Shown: positions 26,787 to 35,331 of the stretch, in pieces
Numbering within the stretch: position 1 is the first letter of the stretch
Layout: every line of letters starts with the position of its first letter
DNA from: Cupriavidus sp. AU9028
GTDB taxonomy: Bacteria; Pseudomonadota; Gammaproteobacteria; Burkholderiales; Burkholderiaceae
NCBI RefSeq assembly: GCF_019795295.1
Contig: NZ_JAIMCG010000008.1
Location: 1-64,000, forward strand
DNA: 64,000 nt
Direction: 5' to 3'
Position numbers and translations under genes: made by a program
Notes under the pieces: generated by a model
Databases searched by the model: none
What the model was told of the DNA's origin: nothing
Seen by the model: the letters and a program-made list of their open reading frames with translations, nothing else

Positions 26787-27797
26787 CTAGGCAAAAAGCT
26801 GCCGGTACTCCAGCAGCACGGATTCCATCACCAGCCGTGGCGCGAGCGGATGCAGCTCGTGGCGCCGGTGCTGCACCAGACGGCCGGCAAACCCCTGCAC
26901 GCGGTGCGCATCGGTCAGGCCGGCGCAGCGCGTCAGGGCGGCGCGCTCCTTCGGGTAGTAGCGCACGGCGGCCTCGCCGCCCAGCAGCACCGCCAGCAGA
27001 TCCCAGGTCCAGCGCTGCAGCACGCCCAGCACGGCCGGCACCGGCAGTTTCTGCAGCTGCTCGGCGGCGGCCAGCGGCTCCAGCGTCGGCCCTGCGCCCA
27101 GCTGCCCCAACAGCCAGCGCTGCAGCGGCAGCTCCTCGGCTTCGGCGGCGTGCATCGCGGTCAGCGGCGCACCGCCCGCCTGGGCCAGCATCGCGTCGGC
27201 GTCCGGCACGCCCTGCTCGCGCAGCCAGGCCAGCGCCACGCCGGGCTCGGGCCGGCGCAGCGCCATCTGGCGGCAGCGCGACAGGATGGTGGGCAGCACC
27301 TTGTCGAGGCGGTCCGTCACCAGCAGGAACACGGTGGCGGCCGGCGGCTCCTCCAGCGTCTTGAGCAGCGCATTGGCGCCCTCGTGCTGCAGCGCGTCCA
27401 ACGGGTACACCACCACCGGCCGCAGCCCGGAACGATGCGTCCCGACCGAGACCGCGTCGATCAGGCCGCGCACCTGCTCCATGCGGATGATCTTGCTGGG
27501 CGCCTTCTTCTTGCCGCCGCCGTCGTCGCCATCGGTATCGGGCCCACTTTCCAGCGCCTCCGGCCGCACCACGGTGAAGTCCGGATGGTTGCCCTGGCTG
27601 AACCAGTGGCAGGCCCCGCAGCTACCGCACGGCTGCCCGTCGGGGAGCGGCTGCTCGCACAGCAGGCCCTGCGCGAAGTGCATGGCCAGGTCGCGCTTGC
27701 CGATGCCCTGTTGCCCATGCAGCAACAGCGCGTGCGGCAGCCTGCCGCGCAGCGCGTGGAGCTGTTGCCAGTCTTCGGTTTGCCAGGGATAAAGCAT
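26787..27797 (-). CDS. holB: DNA polymerase III subunit delta'
   Basis: A 336-residue subunit of the clamp loader that helps load the beta clamp onto DNA. The AAA+ fold is visible: a P-loop HGQQGIGKRDLA near residue 28, a zinc-binding Cys cluster (CEQPLPDGQPCGSCGACHWF, about 48-67), and the SRC motif in ILSRCRQMALR near residue 155. The start MLYPWQTEDWQQL matches the family; no strong ribosome binding site is present. It lies downstream of tmk, as in E. coli, but with a gap of about 180 bp, larger than usual, which might hold a secondary promoter. Confidence 0.94.
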   Translation of the reverse strand: MLYPWQTEDWQQLHALRGRLPHALLLHGQQGIGKRDLAMHFAQGLLCEQPLPDGQPCGSCGACHWFSQGNHPDFTVVRPEALESGPDTDGDDGGGKKKAPSKIIRMEQVRGLIDAVSVGTHRSGLRPVVVYPLDALQHEGANALLKTLEEPPAATVFLLVTDRLDKVLPTILSRCRQMALRRPEPGVALAWLREQGVPDADAMLAQAGGAPLTAMHAAEAEELPLQRWLLGQLGAGPTLEPLAAAEQLQKLPVPAVLGVLQRWTWDLLAVLLGGEAAVRYYPKERAALTRCAGLTDAHRVQGFAGRLVQHRRHELHPLAPRLVMESVLLEYRQLFA

Positions 27798-27974
27798 GGA
27801 AATCAATGGGTTGGCGCGGGATTCCGAGAATTGACTGGAACCCCGCCCCGTTTATCAATGGGCGATGATAATGCCGTGAAAACAAGGCGTTGCAGCAGCA
27901 TGCTCAGGTAGCACCTGAAGCGCGGCACGGCACCACCAATCCTCCACGCGGTCGCGCCAGGAAAACAAGCAAAA

Positions 27975-28589
27975 TCAGGCGCTTGCGAGAATCTCCTCAA
28001 GCTCCGCTCGAATCTTGTCGACGGACCTCGTGCTATCGATCACCCGGATGCGTCCGCCGGACTCCTCTGCCCTGCGCAGGTACTCAGCGCGCGTGCGCTC
28101 GAAGAACGCCGCCGATTCCGCTTCGAATTTGTCCGGTTGCCGGGCAGCCGCGAGCCGCTCGCGCGCGACCTCCAGCGGCACGTCGAACAGCAGCGTCAGA
28201 TCCGGCTGCAGCCCTTCCTGCACCCATTGCTCGAGCACTTCGAGCTTGGCGCGGGACAAGCCCCGGCCGCCGCCCTGGTAGGCGAAGCTCGCATCGGTGA
28301 ACCGGTCCGAGACCACCCAGTCTCCCCGGCTCAGCGCCGGCTCGATCACCTGGGCGATATGTTCACGGCGCGCCGCGAACATCAGCAGCGCCTCCGTTTC
28401 CAGATGCATGGGCCGGTGCAACAGGATATCGCGCAGGGTTTCCCCTAGCGGCGTGCCGCCCGGTTCGCGCGTGGTCAGCAGCGTCGCACCGGCTGGCAGC
28501 CGCTGCCGCAGCAGCGCCGCGGCCCATTCGACATGCGTGCTCTTGCCCGCGCCGTCGATCCCTTCGAAGGTGATGAATTTTCCGCGCAT
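27975..28589 (-). CDS. tmk: Thymidylate kinase
   Basis: A 204-residue enzyme converting dTMP to dTDP with ATP. It has the P-loop [11 protein letters not shown] at residues 8-18, the DRF motif ([18 protein letters not shown]) near residue 93, and a LID region ([13 protein letters not shown]) near residue 145. The length is normal. It begins three bases after the mltG stop codon, so the two genes are co-transcribed and probably coupled. Confidence 0.97.
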   Translation of the reverse strand: MRGKFITFEGIDGAGKSTHVEWAAALLRQRLPAGATLLTTREPGGTPLGETLRDILLHRPMHLETEALLMFAARREHIAQVIEPALSRGDWVVSDRFTDASFAYQGGGRGLSRAKLEVLEQWVQEGLQPDLTLLFDVPLEVARERLAAARQPDKFEAESAAFFERTRAEYLRRAEESGGRIRVIDSTRSVDKIRAELEEILASA

Positions 28590-28592
28590 CGC

Positions 28593-29588
28593 TTATTTGC
28601 CGCGTTGGAATTGGTCCACCGCGCGGTTGTGCTCGGGCAGTGTGTTGGAGAACTGGCTGGAGCCGTCCCCGCGCGCGACGAAGTACAGCGCATCGCTCGC
28701 CGCGGGCGCGGTAGCGGCGGCCAGCGATTCCTTGCCCGGCAGGGCGATCGGGGTGGGCGGCAGTCCGGCACGGGTGTAGGTATTGTACGGAGTGTCGGCT
28801 AGCAGGTGCTGCTTGCGCAGGTTGCCGTCGAACACCTCGCCCAGGCCGTAGATCACCGTCGGATCGGTCTGCAGCATCATGTTCTTGCGCAGCCGGTTGA
28901 CAAAGACCGCCGCGATCATGGGCCGGTCCACTGCCCGGCCGGTTTCCTTCTCGACGATCGAGGCCATGATCAGCACCTCGTAGGGCGACTTGTACGGCAG
29001 GTCCGGCGCGCGCGCCTCCCAGGCCGCCTTGAGGCGGCGTTGCATCGCGTTGTATGCGTGGCGGTACAGTTCGATATCGCTGCTGCCGCGCGCGAACAGG
29101 TAGGTATCCGGGAAGAACAGCCCTTCCGGCGAGGTCTCGGTCGCACCGATGGCCTTGAGCAGGTCCGCCTCGCTCATGCCGCGGGTTTCATGGCGCAGCG
29201 ACGGATGGTTGTCCACCGCCTCGCGCATGCGCTTGAACTCCCACCCCTCGATGACGGTGAGGACATGGTGGCTGACATCGCCGCGGGCAATCCGCTCCAG
29301 CACCTGCATCGGCGTCGCGCCCCGCTCGAAGCGGTAGCCGCCGGCCTTCAGGGTATCGGCGCGCGAGGTCACCCGGGCCAGCAGCACGAACAGGCGGGCA
29401 TCGATGCCCAGGCCGGCCCGCGCCACCTGGCGCCCGACGCTTGGCACGCTCGAGCCGGGCTGGATCACCACTTCGACCGGCGACTGGCTCATGGAAACCG
29501 GACGGTGCGCCCACCACGCCAGCGCGCAGGCCGCGGCAATGGCAAGGACGACGGCGGACAGCAGCAGCCGGTAGACAAGACGTTTCAT
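28593..29588 (-). CDS. mltG: Endolytic murein transglycosylase MltG
   Basis: A 331-residue inner-membrane protein with one N-terminal helix (about 6-28) and a periplasmic YceG-like domain. It cleaves nascent peptidoglycan strands and so sets glycan length. A LysM-like subdomain (about 35-110) precedes the catalytic domain, where LIMASIVEKETGRA carries the catalytic Glu and VFVNRLRKNMMLQTDPTVIY the conserved substrate groove. ATG 29588 gives the standard MKRLVYR start; a TTG two codons upstream is less likely. It is first in the mltG-tmk-holB set and divergent from ygfZ. Confidence 0.96.
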   Translation of the reverse strand: MKRLVYRLLLSAVVLAIAAACALAWWAHRPVSMSQSPVEVVIQPGSSVPSVGRQVARAGLGIDARLFVLLARVTSRADTLKAGGYRFERGATPMQVLERIARGDVSHHVLTVIEGWEFKRMREAVDNHPSLRHETRGMSEADLLKAIGATETSPEGLFFPDTYLFARGSSDIELYRHAYNAMQRRLKAAWEARAPDLPYKSPYEVLIMASIVEKETGRAVDRPMIAAVFVNRLRKNMMLQTDPTVIYGLGEVFDGNLRKQHLLADTPYNTYTRAGLPPTPIALPGKESLAAATAPAASDALYFVARGDGSSQFSNTLPEHNRAVDQFQRGK

Positions 29589-29995
29589 CAACAAGGAATT
29601 CCGCGGTTGGCGCGGCAGCGCCCGGCGCGGGCGGTGCCAGTTTGCTGGCTGGCAGCGGCTTGTGCCGCCAACGTTACAGCGAGCGTGGCCGCGGCGTGCT
29701 CGACGGCACCCCGGCGCAAGCCCGGCTCAGGGCCCATATAATACCGGGATGCCAACGCCGCCGGCCGGTTTCGCGTGACTGCAAAGACGCATCCTTCCTG
29801 CTGGCTGGCCTGACAGGGCTCCCGCGTCCGCGATTTGGATCCGTCCGGCGCCGTTTCGATCCGTCGAAACCGCCCCGCGCGTCGGCCGCCGCATCGACGC
29901 GCAACCCGCAGCGGCCCATGGCGCCTGCCATCCCGCGCGCGGAGCCTCCCAGCAACCGGATTCCGGCGTGCCCGGCACGCCGACCCTCGACTTCC
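29589..29995. other. Divergent intergenic region between mltG and ygfZ
   Basis: Four hundred bases separate the two divergent start codons. I see no additional gene. The only clear AT-rich island is a TATAAT at 29737-29742; the rest is GC-rich with Arg/Pro-type codon drift and no conserved protein feature. Confidence 0.5.
29737..29742 (+). promoter_or_regulatory. TATAAT -10 candidate for ygfZ
   Basis: A perfect -10 hexamer in an otherwise GC-rich divergent region. No good -35 is visible at 17 bp on the plus strand. The minus strand reads TATTATA here, so it might instead serve mltG; the strand is uncertain. Confidence 0.35.
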
Positions 29996-31000
29996 ATGCA
30001 CGCACCGAACCCTGCCCGCGCCGCCCAGTTTGCCGCCCTTCGCCAGGACGGCGTCGTTTGCCGCCCCGCCAACCTCGGCCTGATCCGCGTCGAGGGAGAC
30101 GATGCCGCGACCTTCCTGCATAGCCAGCTGACCAATGCGGTCGACGACCTGGCGCCCGGCCAGGCGCGCCTGGCCGGCTATTGCTCGCCCAAGGGCCGCC
30201 TGCTGGCGACGTTCCTGATGTGGCGCGACGCAGCCGGCATCGCGCTGCAGCTGTCGGCCGACCTGCAGCCGGCCATCCAGAAGCGCCTGTCGATGTTCGT
30301 GCTGCGGGCCAAGGCAAAGCTGAGCGATCTGGGCGCGGCATCGGGCTGCGTCGGCGTGGCCGGCGCCCGCGGCGATTCGGCACTGAGCGCCGCCGGCCTG
30401 CTGCTGCCGGCCGGGCCCTGGTCCACCGCAAGCGAAGGCGACACCACGGTGCTGCGCCTGCCGGACACCGACGGCGTGCCGCGCTGGCAGGTCTGGGGCC
30501 CCGCCGAACGGATCGATGCGCTGCGCGAGCGCCTGGCCGTCACACTGCTGCCCGCCGATGCCGAACTGTGGGACTGGCTGGACATCCGCAGCGGCCTGCC
30601 GCGAATCGTCGTCGCCACCCAGGAACGCTTCGTGCCGCAGATGGTCAATTTCGAGCTGATCGGCGGCGTGAATTTCCGCAAGGGCTGCTATCCCGGCCAG
30701 GAAATCGTCGCGCGCAGCCAGTATCGCGGCACGCTGAAGCGGCGCATGTGGCTGGTCGCCGGCGAAGGCGAGACGCCTGCCGAAGGCACCGAGATCTTCC
30801 GCACCGACGAGCCGGAGCAGCCCGCCGGCATGATCGTCAATGCCGCCCCCGGGCCCGACGGCGGCTGGGAAGCGCTGGCCGAACTGAAGATCGATGCGGC
30901 CAGTGCGGCCCTGCGGCTAGGCCATGCCGATGGACTGGCGCTGACGCTGGGCGAGCTGCCCTACGCCGTGCCGCTGCTGGCAACGGACCCGGCGGCATGA
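29996..31000 (+). CDS. ygfZ: Folate-binding YgfZ/GcvT-like protein
   Basis: A 334-residue protein with the glycine-cleavage T-protein fold. It supports tetrahydrofolate-dependent assembly or repair of certain iron-sulfur enzymes. The diagnostic motif is present as FRKGCYPGQEIVARSQYRG (K-G-C-Y-x-G-Q-E) near residue 225, and the N-terminal GDDAATFLHSQLTNAV segment matches the family. The ATG chosen (MHAPNPARAAQF) gives the expected length, while longer in-frame extensions are low-complexity. It is divergent from mltG. A DUF4936 gene follows on the same strand. Confidence 0.94.
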   Translation: MHAPNPARAAQFAALRQDGVVCRPANLGLIRVEGDDAATFLHSQLTNAVDDLAPGQARLAGYCSPKGRLLATFLMWRDAAGIALQLSADLQPAIQKRLSMFVLRAKAKLSDLGAASGCVGVAGARGDSALSAAGLLLPAGPWSTASEGDTTVLRLPDTDGVPRWQVWGPAERIDALRERLAVTLLPADAELWDWLDIRSGLPRIVVATQERFVPQMVNFELIGGVNFRKGCYPGQEIVARSQYRGTLKRRMWLVAGEGETPAEGTEIFRTDEPEQPAGMIVNAAPGPDGGWEALAELKIDAASAALRLGHADGLALTLGELPYAVPLLATDPAA

Positions 31001-31118
31001 GCGGCGGGCGAGGCCGGGACGCGGGATGCGCGCTGGTGCGTCTCCGCTGGTGCGTCTCTTGAACGGCTTCGCCTCGTCACCAACTCGTCCGGGAGCGCCC
31101 GACCTTGAATGAGCTCCA

Positions 31119-31409
31119 ATGAGCGATCATCTTTTCGTCTACTTTCGTATACGCGAGCATGAGGCCGCTGACGCGCTGCCGTTGTGGCACCGCTGGATGG
31201 AGACCGTGGCCGAGGCCACGGGCGTCGGTGGCACGCTGATGCGGCGTCCGCAAACCCGTTCCGGCTTGCAGACGTGGATGGAGTACTACGGCGACGTGCC
31301 GCCCGCGTTCGATGCAACCCTGGCTGGACTCTGGCGGCAGAGCAACCTGCAGTCCTGGATCGAGGGAGAGAGGCAGGTCGAACATTTCGTCGACCTGGAC
31401 AAGTTGTAG
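31119..31409 (+). CDS. DUF4936 family protein
   Basis: A 96-residue cytosolic protein of a betaproteobacterial family of unknown function. It opens HLFVYFRIREHEAADALPLW and contains the conserved LMRRPQTRSGLQTWMEYYG and QVEHFVDLD segments. The fold is probably a ferredoxin-like dimeric alpha-beta barrel, by resemblance of the pattern. It lies between ygfZ and the NRDE gene, all on the plus strand, a common order in this group of bacteria. Confidence 0.88.
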   Translation: MSDHLFVYFRIREHEAADALPLWHRWMETVAEATGVGGTLMRRPQTRSGLQTWMEYYGDVPPAFDATLAGLWRQSNLQSWIEGERQVEHFVDLDKL

Positions 31410-31475
31410 CGGCCACCCGGCAACAAGGGGGCCAGGAGCGGAGATCGCAATGCCGCTCCCCACGAAGGAAATGTC

Positions 31476-32318
31476 ATGTGTTTGATTCTGGTCGGCTGGC
31501 AGGCGCACCCTGACTACGCGCTTGTCGTTGCCGCCAACCGCGACGAATTCTATGCACGCCCGGCGGCCCCCGTGCACTGGTGGGACGACGCCCCCGGCGT
31601 GCTGGCCGGGCGCGACCTGGCCGAAGTCATCGGCGAGGCGGGAACATGGATGGGCATGACGGCCGATGGCCGTTTTGGCGCGCTGACAAACTACCGCGCT
31701 CCGTCCGAGAAGCGCACCGACGCGCGCTCGCGCGGCGAACTGGTGGCCGGTTTCCTGCGCGGCGACGCCTCGCCGTCGGAGTATCTGGACGATCTGTCGA
31801 ACGGACTGGGCACGCGCGGGCCCAATGCCTACAACGGCTTCAACCTGCTGGCCGGGGATCTGCACGCGCTCTGGTGGTACAGCAATCGTTCACCGGCCGG
31901 CCAGCCGCAGCGGCTGCGGCCGGGCATCTACGGCCTGTCCAATGCGCTGCTCGATACGCCGTGGCCGAAGGTGCGCAGCCGGGTGGCGGCGATGGCCGAG
32001 GCCATTGCCGCCGATACCGGCGGCGCCGGCGCCAGCGCGCAGCCGTATCTGACCCTGCTGGCCGACGCGCGGCAGGCAGCCGATTTCGAACTGCCGCAGA
32101 CCGGCGTCGCGCCGGAATGGGAGAAGCTGCTGTCGTCCGCCTTCATCCGCTCGCCGAGCTACGGCACGCGCGCCAGCACCGTGATCCGCGTGCGCCATGA
32201 CGGCCGCTTCGAGCTGGTCGAGCGCAGCTTCGACGCGGAAGGCGTCACGGGCGAGGTGGTCTATCAGGGCGAACTGCAGGTCGCCCGCGACACCGGCATC
32301 GTGCCGGCATCGCGCTGA
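31476..32318 (+). CDS. NRDE (TANGO2-like) family protein
   Basis: A 280-residue cytosolic protein. It begins MCLILVGWQAHPDYALVVAA followed directly by the family signature NRDEFYARP; the exposed Cys2 places it in the Ntn-hydrolase-like NRDE/TANGO2 family. TANGO2 proteins have been linked to heme handling and membrane organisation, but the bacterial role is not settled. A strong GAAGGA site precedes the ATG. It ends ten bases from the convergent GNAT gene, so the two genes share almost no 3' spacer. Confidence 0.92.
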   Translation: MCLILVGWQAHPDYALVVAANRDEFYARPAAPVHWWDDAPGVLAGRDLAEVIGEAGTWMGMTADGRFGALTNYRAPSEKRTDARSRGELVAGFLRGDASPSEYLDDLSNGLGTRGPNAYNGFNLLAGDLHALWWYSNRSPAGQPQRLRPGIYGLSNALLDTPWPKVRSRVAAMAEAIAADTGGAGASAQPYLTLLADARQAADFELPQTGVAPEWEKLLSSAFIRSPSYGTRASTVIRVRHDGRFELVERSFDAEGVTGEVVYQGELQVARDTGIVPASR

Positions 32319-32328
32319 CGGGGCCGTT

Positions 32329-32760
32329 TCAGCCGGCCCGCACCACGCGGCGCATTTCCAGATGGGGAATGCCCGCTTCCTCGAAGGGCTCTCCCACCGG
32401 CTCGAAGCCGGCGCGCCGGTAGAACCCGGTCGCATGCGTCTGCGCGTTGAGCACGAACTGCGGATAACCCAGGTCCTCGCCCTTCTCCATCAGCGCCTGG
32501 AGCACCAGCGCGCCAATACCGATGCCACGCGCGCGCGCCAGCACCGCCATGCGGCCAATATGGCCGTCGGGCAGCAACCGGCCGGTCGCCACCGGTGTGC
32601 CAGCGGCATCGTAGGCGATGGCATGCCAGCAGACGTCGTCATGGTCGTCCCACTCCAGTTCCACCGGCACGCCCTGCTCCTCGACGAACACGGCATAGCG
32701 AATCGCGCGCGCAGTGTCGCGGGCTTCGGACCAGGGAAGAAGGCGAACGGTGACGGACAT
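32329..32760 (-). CDS. GNAT acetyltransferase
   Basis: A 143-residue acetyl-CoA-dependent N-acetyltransferase of the ElaA-like/GNAT type. The CoA-binding pyrophosphate loop is seen as VLARARGIGIGALVLQALME near residue 72, and YPQFVLNAQTHATGFYRRAGF forms the C-terminal half of the fold. The N-terminal segment IRYAVFVEEQGVPVELEWDD is typical of this subgroup. The ATG chosen gives the normal length; upstream in-frame sequence is Arg/Pro-rich and reads into the divergent hydroxypyruvate isomerase promoter area. Substrate unknown. Confidence 0.9.
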   Translation of the reverse strand: MSVTVRLLPWSEARDTARAIRYAVFVEEQGVPVELEWDDHDDVCWHAIAYDAAGTPVATGRLLPDGHIGRMAVLARARGIGIGALVLQALMEKGEDLGYPQFVLNAQTHATGFYRRAGFEPVGEPFEEAGIPHLEMRRVVRAG

Positions 32761-32884
32761 GATGCGAGGGTTGGGCGCCAAGCGGCGGCATGGAAAGAGG
32801 CCAGCATGATAACCCGCCTCGCTGCGCGGGCGTGACAGGCAGCGCCTGGGCGACAATAGCGCCAGAACGATCGGGAGACCTCTG

Positions 32885-33676
32885 ATGCCGCGCTTCGCCG
32901 CCAACCTGTCCATGATGTACCAGGAACACGAATTCCTCGACCGCTTCGCCGCCGCCGCCCAGGACGGCTTCGAGGCGGTGGAATTCCTGTTCCCCTACGA
33001 CTTTCCGGCGCAGGAACTGCGCCGCCGGCTCGACGAGAACGGCCTGACCCAGGCGCTGTTCAATGCGCCGCCGGGCGACTGGGCAGGTGGAGAGCGCGGC
33101 CTGGCGTCGCTGCCCGGGCGGGAGCAGGAGTTTCGTGCCGGCATCGCGCAGGCGCTGGACTATGCGGCAGTGCTGGGCAACGATCGCATTCATGTGATGG
33201 CCGGCATCGTGCCCGCCGCCCAGCAGCGGCAGCGCCATCGCGACTGCTATCTGGAGAACCTGGCATACGCCGCGCGTGCCGCCGCGGCATACGGGGTGAC
33301 GGTGCTGATCGAGCCGATCAATCCGCGCGACATGCCCGGGTATCTGCTGAACCACCAGCACGAGGCGCACACGGTCCGGCAGGAGGTGGGCGCAACGAAT
33401 CTGCTGGTGCAGTTCGACTTCTATCACTGCCAGATCGTCGAGGGCGATGTCTCGATGCGGCTGCGCGAGGGCCTCGCCCAGGGCGGCATCGGCCACCTGC
33501 AGATCGCCGGGGTGCCGCATCGGCAGGAGCCCGATCGCGGCGAACTGAACTATCCGTGGCTGTTCGGGCTGGTCGACGAACTGGGCTATGACGGCTGGAT
33601 CGGCTGCGAGTACCGCCCGCGCGCCAATACGCGCGACGGCCTGGGCTGGATCCGCCCGTGGCAGCCGGCGCGCTGA
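32885..33676 (+). CDS. hyi: Hydroxypyruvate isomerase family protein
   Basis: A 263-residue TIM-barrel enzyme interconverting hydroxypyruvate and tartronate semialdehyde, part of glyoxylate/glycerate metabolism; some relatives (OtnI) act on 2-oxo-tetronates. The start [20 protein letters not shown] is highly characteristic. Metal/catalytic Glu residues lie in [14 protein letters not shown] (near 143) and [12 protein letters not shown] (near 240). GGAG lies seven bases before the ATG. Glyoxylate carboligase and tartronate semialdehyde reductase genes, the usual partners, are not in this window. Confidence 0.93.
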   Translation: MPRFAANLSMMYQEHEFLDRFAAAAQDGFEAVEFLFPYDFPAQELRRRLDENGLTQALFNAPPGDWAGGERGLASLPGREQEFRAGIAQALDYAAVLGNDRIHVMAGIVPAAQQRQRHRDCYLENLAYAARAAAAYGVTVLIEPINPRDMPGYLLNHQHEAHTVRQEVGATNLLVQFDFYHCQIVEGDVSMRLREGLAQGGIGHLQIAGVPHRQEPDRGELNYPWLFGLVDELGYDGWIGCEYRPRANTRDGLGWIRPWQPAR

Positions 33677-33685
33677 CGGCCGCGG

Positions 33686-34141
33686 TCACGCAGGCGAAGC
33701 CGCTTGCTGCTCCGGCGCGACCGCCTCGAACCGGGCAATCGCCGCCCTGACCGGCTCGGGCACCGGCGCGGAGCGCTGCGTCCGCGGGTCGGCGCAGACA
33801 TAGACGATCTCGCCGGTGATCAGATGCTGGTCGCCGCGATACATCTCCACGCGGAAGGTCATGCTCGAGCGGCCGATGCGCGCGATGCGGCCGCGAATGT
33901 CCAGCATGTCGTCGAAGCGGGCCGAGCCGTGGTACTCCAGCGTCGACTTCACCACGAAGATATCGACGCCGTGCGCGTCCAGCAGGTCGCCCGGATAGCG
34001 GATACCCGCCGCGCGCCAGTACTCGGTCACGCAGATATCGCAATAGGTCAGGTAATGCGCGTTGAAGACGATCGACTGCGGATCGACCTCTGCCCAGCGC
34101 ACGCGCAGCGGCATGCTGTGGCGAAAATCCTCCTTGGCCAT
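33686..34141 (-). CDS. Acyl-CoA thioesterase (hotdog, 4HBT family)
   Basis: A 151-residue single hotdog-domain protein that would hydrolyse acyl-CoA thioesters. The segment RVRWAEVDPQSIVFNAHYLTY (residues about 12-32) carries the catalytic Asp region of 4-hydroxybenzoyl-CoA thioesterase-type enzymes, with the helix that follows. A strong GGAGG site precedes the ATG. It converges on the hydroxypyruvate isomerase gene with nine bases between stops. Substrate chain length cannot be told. Confidence 0.9.
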   Translation of the reverse strand: MAKEDFRHSMPLRVRWAEVDPQSIVFNAHYLTYCDICVTEYWRAAGIRYPGDLLDAHGVDIFVVKSTLEYHGSARFDDMLDIRGRIARIGRSSMTFRVEMYRGDQHLITGEIVYVCADPRTQRSAPVPEPVRAAIARFEAVAPEQQAASPA

Positions 34142-34183
34142 GCAGTTCCTCCAGCAAGGGGTGGCAAGGTAAGGCAAGCAAGC

Positions 34184-34214
34184 GAAAACGGCGCGTCCTG
34201 AGGGAACGCGCCGT
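34184..34214 (-). terminator. Rho-independent terminator after the Bug protein gene
   Basis: Read on the minus strand, ACGGCGCGT (34214-34206) and ACGCGCCGT (34196-34188) form a 9-bp stem with a 9-nt loop, followed by a run of T residues. It lies about 40 bp after the stop codon of the Bug-type binding protein. Confidence 0.8.
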
Positions 34215-34252
34215 CACCGCCGTCCGCACGCGGCGGACGTTGCCGCGATCGC

Positions 34253-35248
34253 TTACTGCTTGCGGGCCAGGCCCAGCTTCTCGATGATCGCCTGTTCCTT
34301 CTTCACCGTATCGGCGGCGAACTTGGTGTACTGCTGGCTACCCATGTAGAACGGCTCCATGTCGAACTTGGCGAGCGACTCGCGGTAGTTCGGCATCTCC
34401 ATCGCCTTCTTGAAGGCGTCGTGCAGCTTCTGCACGATCTTCGGGTCGGTGCCCTTGGGCGCGGCCAGGCCGAACGGCGAGGTCTGCACGATGCCGATGC
34501 CCAGCTCCTTCAGCGTCGGCACGTCCGGGAAGCGCGGCGAACGCTTTTCGCCCCAGACCGACAGCAGGCGCAGCTTGCCCTGCTCCACGTACGGCGCCCA
34601 CGCCGGCGTGTCGGCCACCGACATCACGTGCCCGCCCAGCAGGGCCTGCATCGATTCCGAATTGCCCTTGAACGGGATGTGCGAGAACTTGACGTTCTGG
34701 TTGGCCGCCAGCTCTTCCATGGTCAGATGCAGCGTGGTCATCGGACCAGGCGTGCCATAGGTCAGCTTGCCCGGATTCGCCTTGGCGTAGGCGATGTACT
34801 CCTTCATCGACTTGATCGGCGAATCCGCCGGCACCACGAGGCCGAAGGCGTAGCCGGCCAGGTTGATCACGTAGGTCAGGTCCTTGACCGGGTCCCAGTT
34901 GATCTTGGTGGTATAGGGCAGGCGGAAGACCGGCAGCGGAATCTGCGCCAGCGTGTAGCCGTCCGGCTGGGCGGCCTGCATCATCTGGGCCGGCAGCACG
35001 CCGCCGGCACCCGGCTTGTTCTCGATGATCACCGGCTGGCCGAGAATCTTCGAGGCGTTCTCGGCCAGCACGCGGAACGGAATATCGGTCGAGCCGCCCG
35101 CGGTGTAGCCGATGATGAGACGGATCGGCTTCTGCGGGAAATCGTCCGCCTGCGCATGGGCGGCCGACATGGTGCCCAGGCCGGCTGCCGCGATGGCGCT
35201 GGTGGCGGCAATGGCGCCCGCACGGGCGAGAAAATGACGGCGTTGCAT
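34253..35248 (-). CDS. Bug-family (TctC-like) periplasmic solute-binding protein
   Basis: A 331-residue extracytoplasmic receptor of the tripartite tricarboxylate transporter type, a family greatly expanded in Bordetella/Cupriavidus relatives. A Tat-like signal (MQRRHFLARAGAIAATSAIA, cleavage at AHAQA) is followed by the Bug signatures FPQKPIRLIIGYTAGGSTDI and ENKPGAGGVLPAQMMQAAQP, then GDPPKI-type C-terminal loop residues (FGLAAPKGTDPKIVQKLHDA). No TctA/TctB membrane genes are nearby, so it is an orphan receptor. It is followed by a terminator and preceded by the esterase gene on the same strand. Ligand probably a carboxylate. Confidence 0.93.
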   Translation of the reverse strand: MQRRHFLARAGAIAATSAIAAAGLGTMSAAHAQADDFPQKPIRLIIGYTAGGSTDIPFRVLAENASKILGQPVIIENKPGAGGVLPAQMMQAAQPDGYTLAQIPLPVFRLPYTTKINWDPVKDLTYVINLAGYAFGLVVPADSPIKSMKEYIAYAKANPGKLTYGTPGPMTTLHLTMEELAANQNVKFSHIPFKGNSESMQALLGGHVMSVADTPAWAPYVEQGKLRLLSVWGEKRSPRFPDVPTLKELGIGIVQTSPFGLAAPKGTDPKIVQKLHDAFKKAMEMPNYRESLAKFDMEPFYMGSQQYTKFAADTVKKEQAIIEKLGLARKQ

Positions 35249-35331
35249 CTCTACTTGTCTCCTGTTGCTGCAAGCTGCTGCTTGGGTCCTGCTTGAAAAA
35301 CCGGGGTTCTGCGACCGCCCTGGCGTCGAGG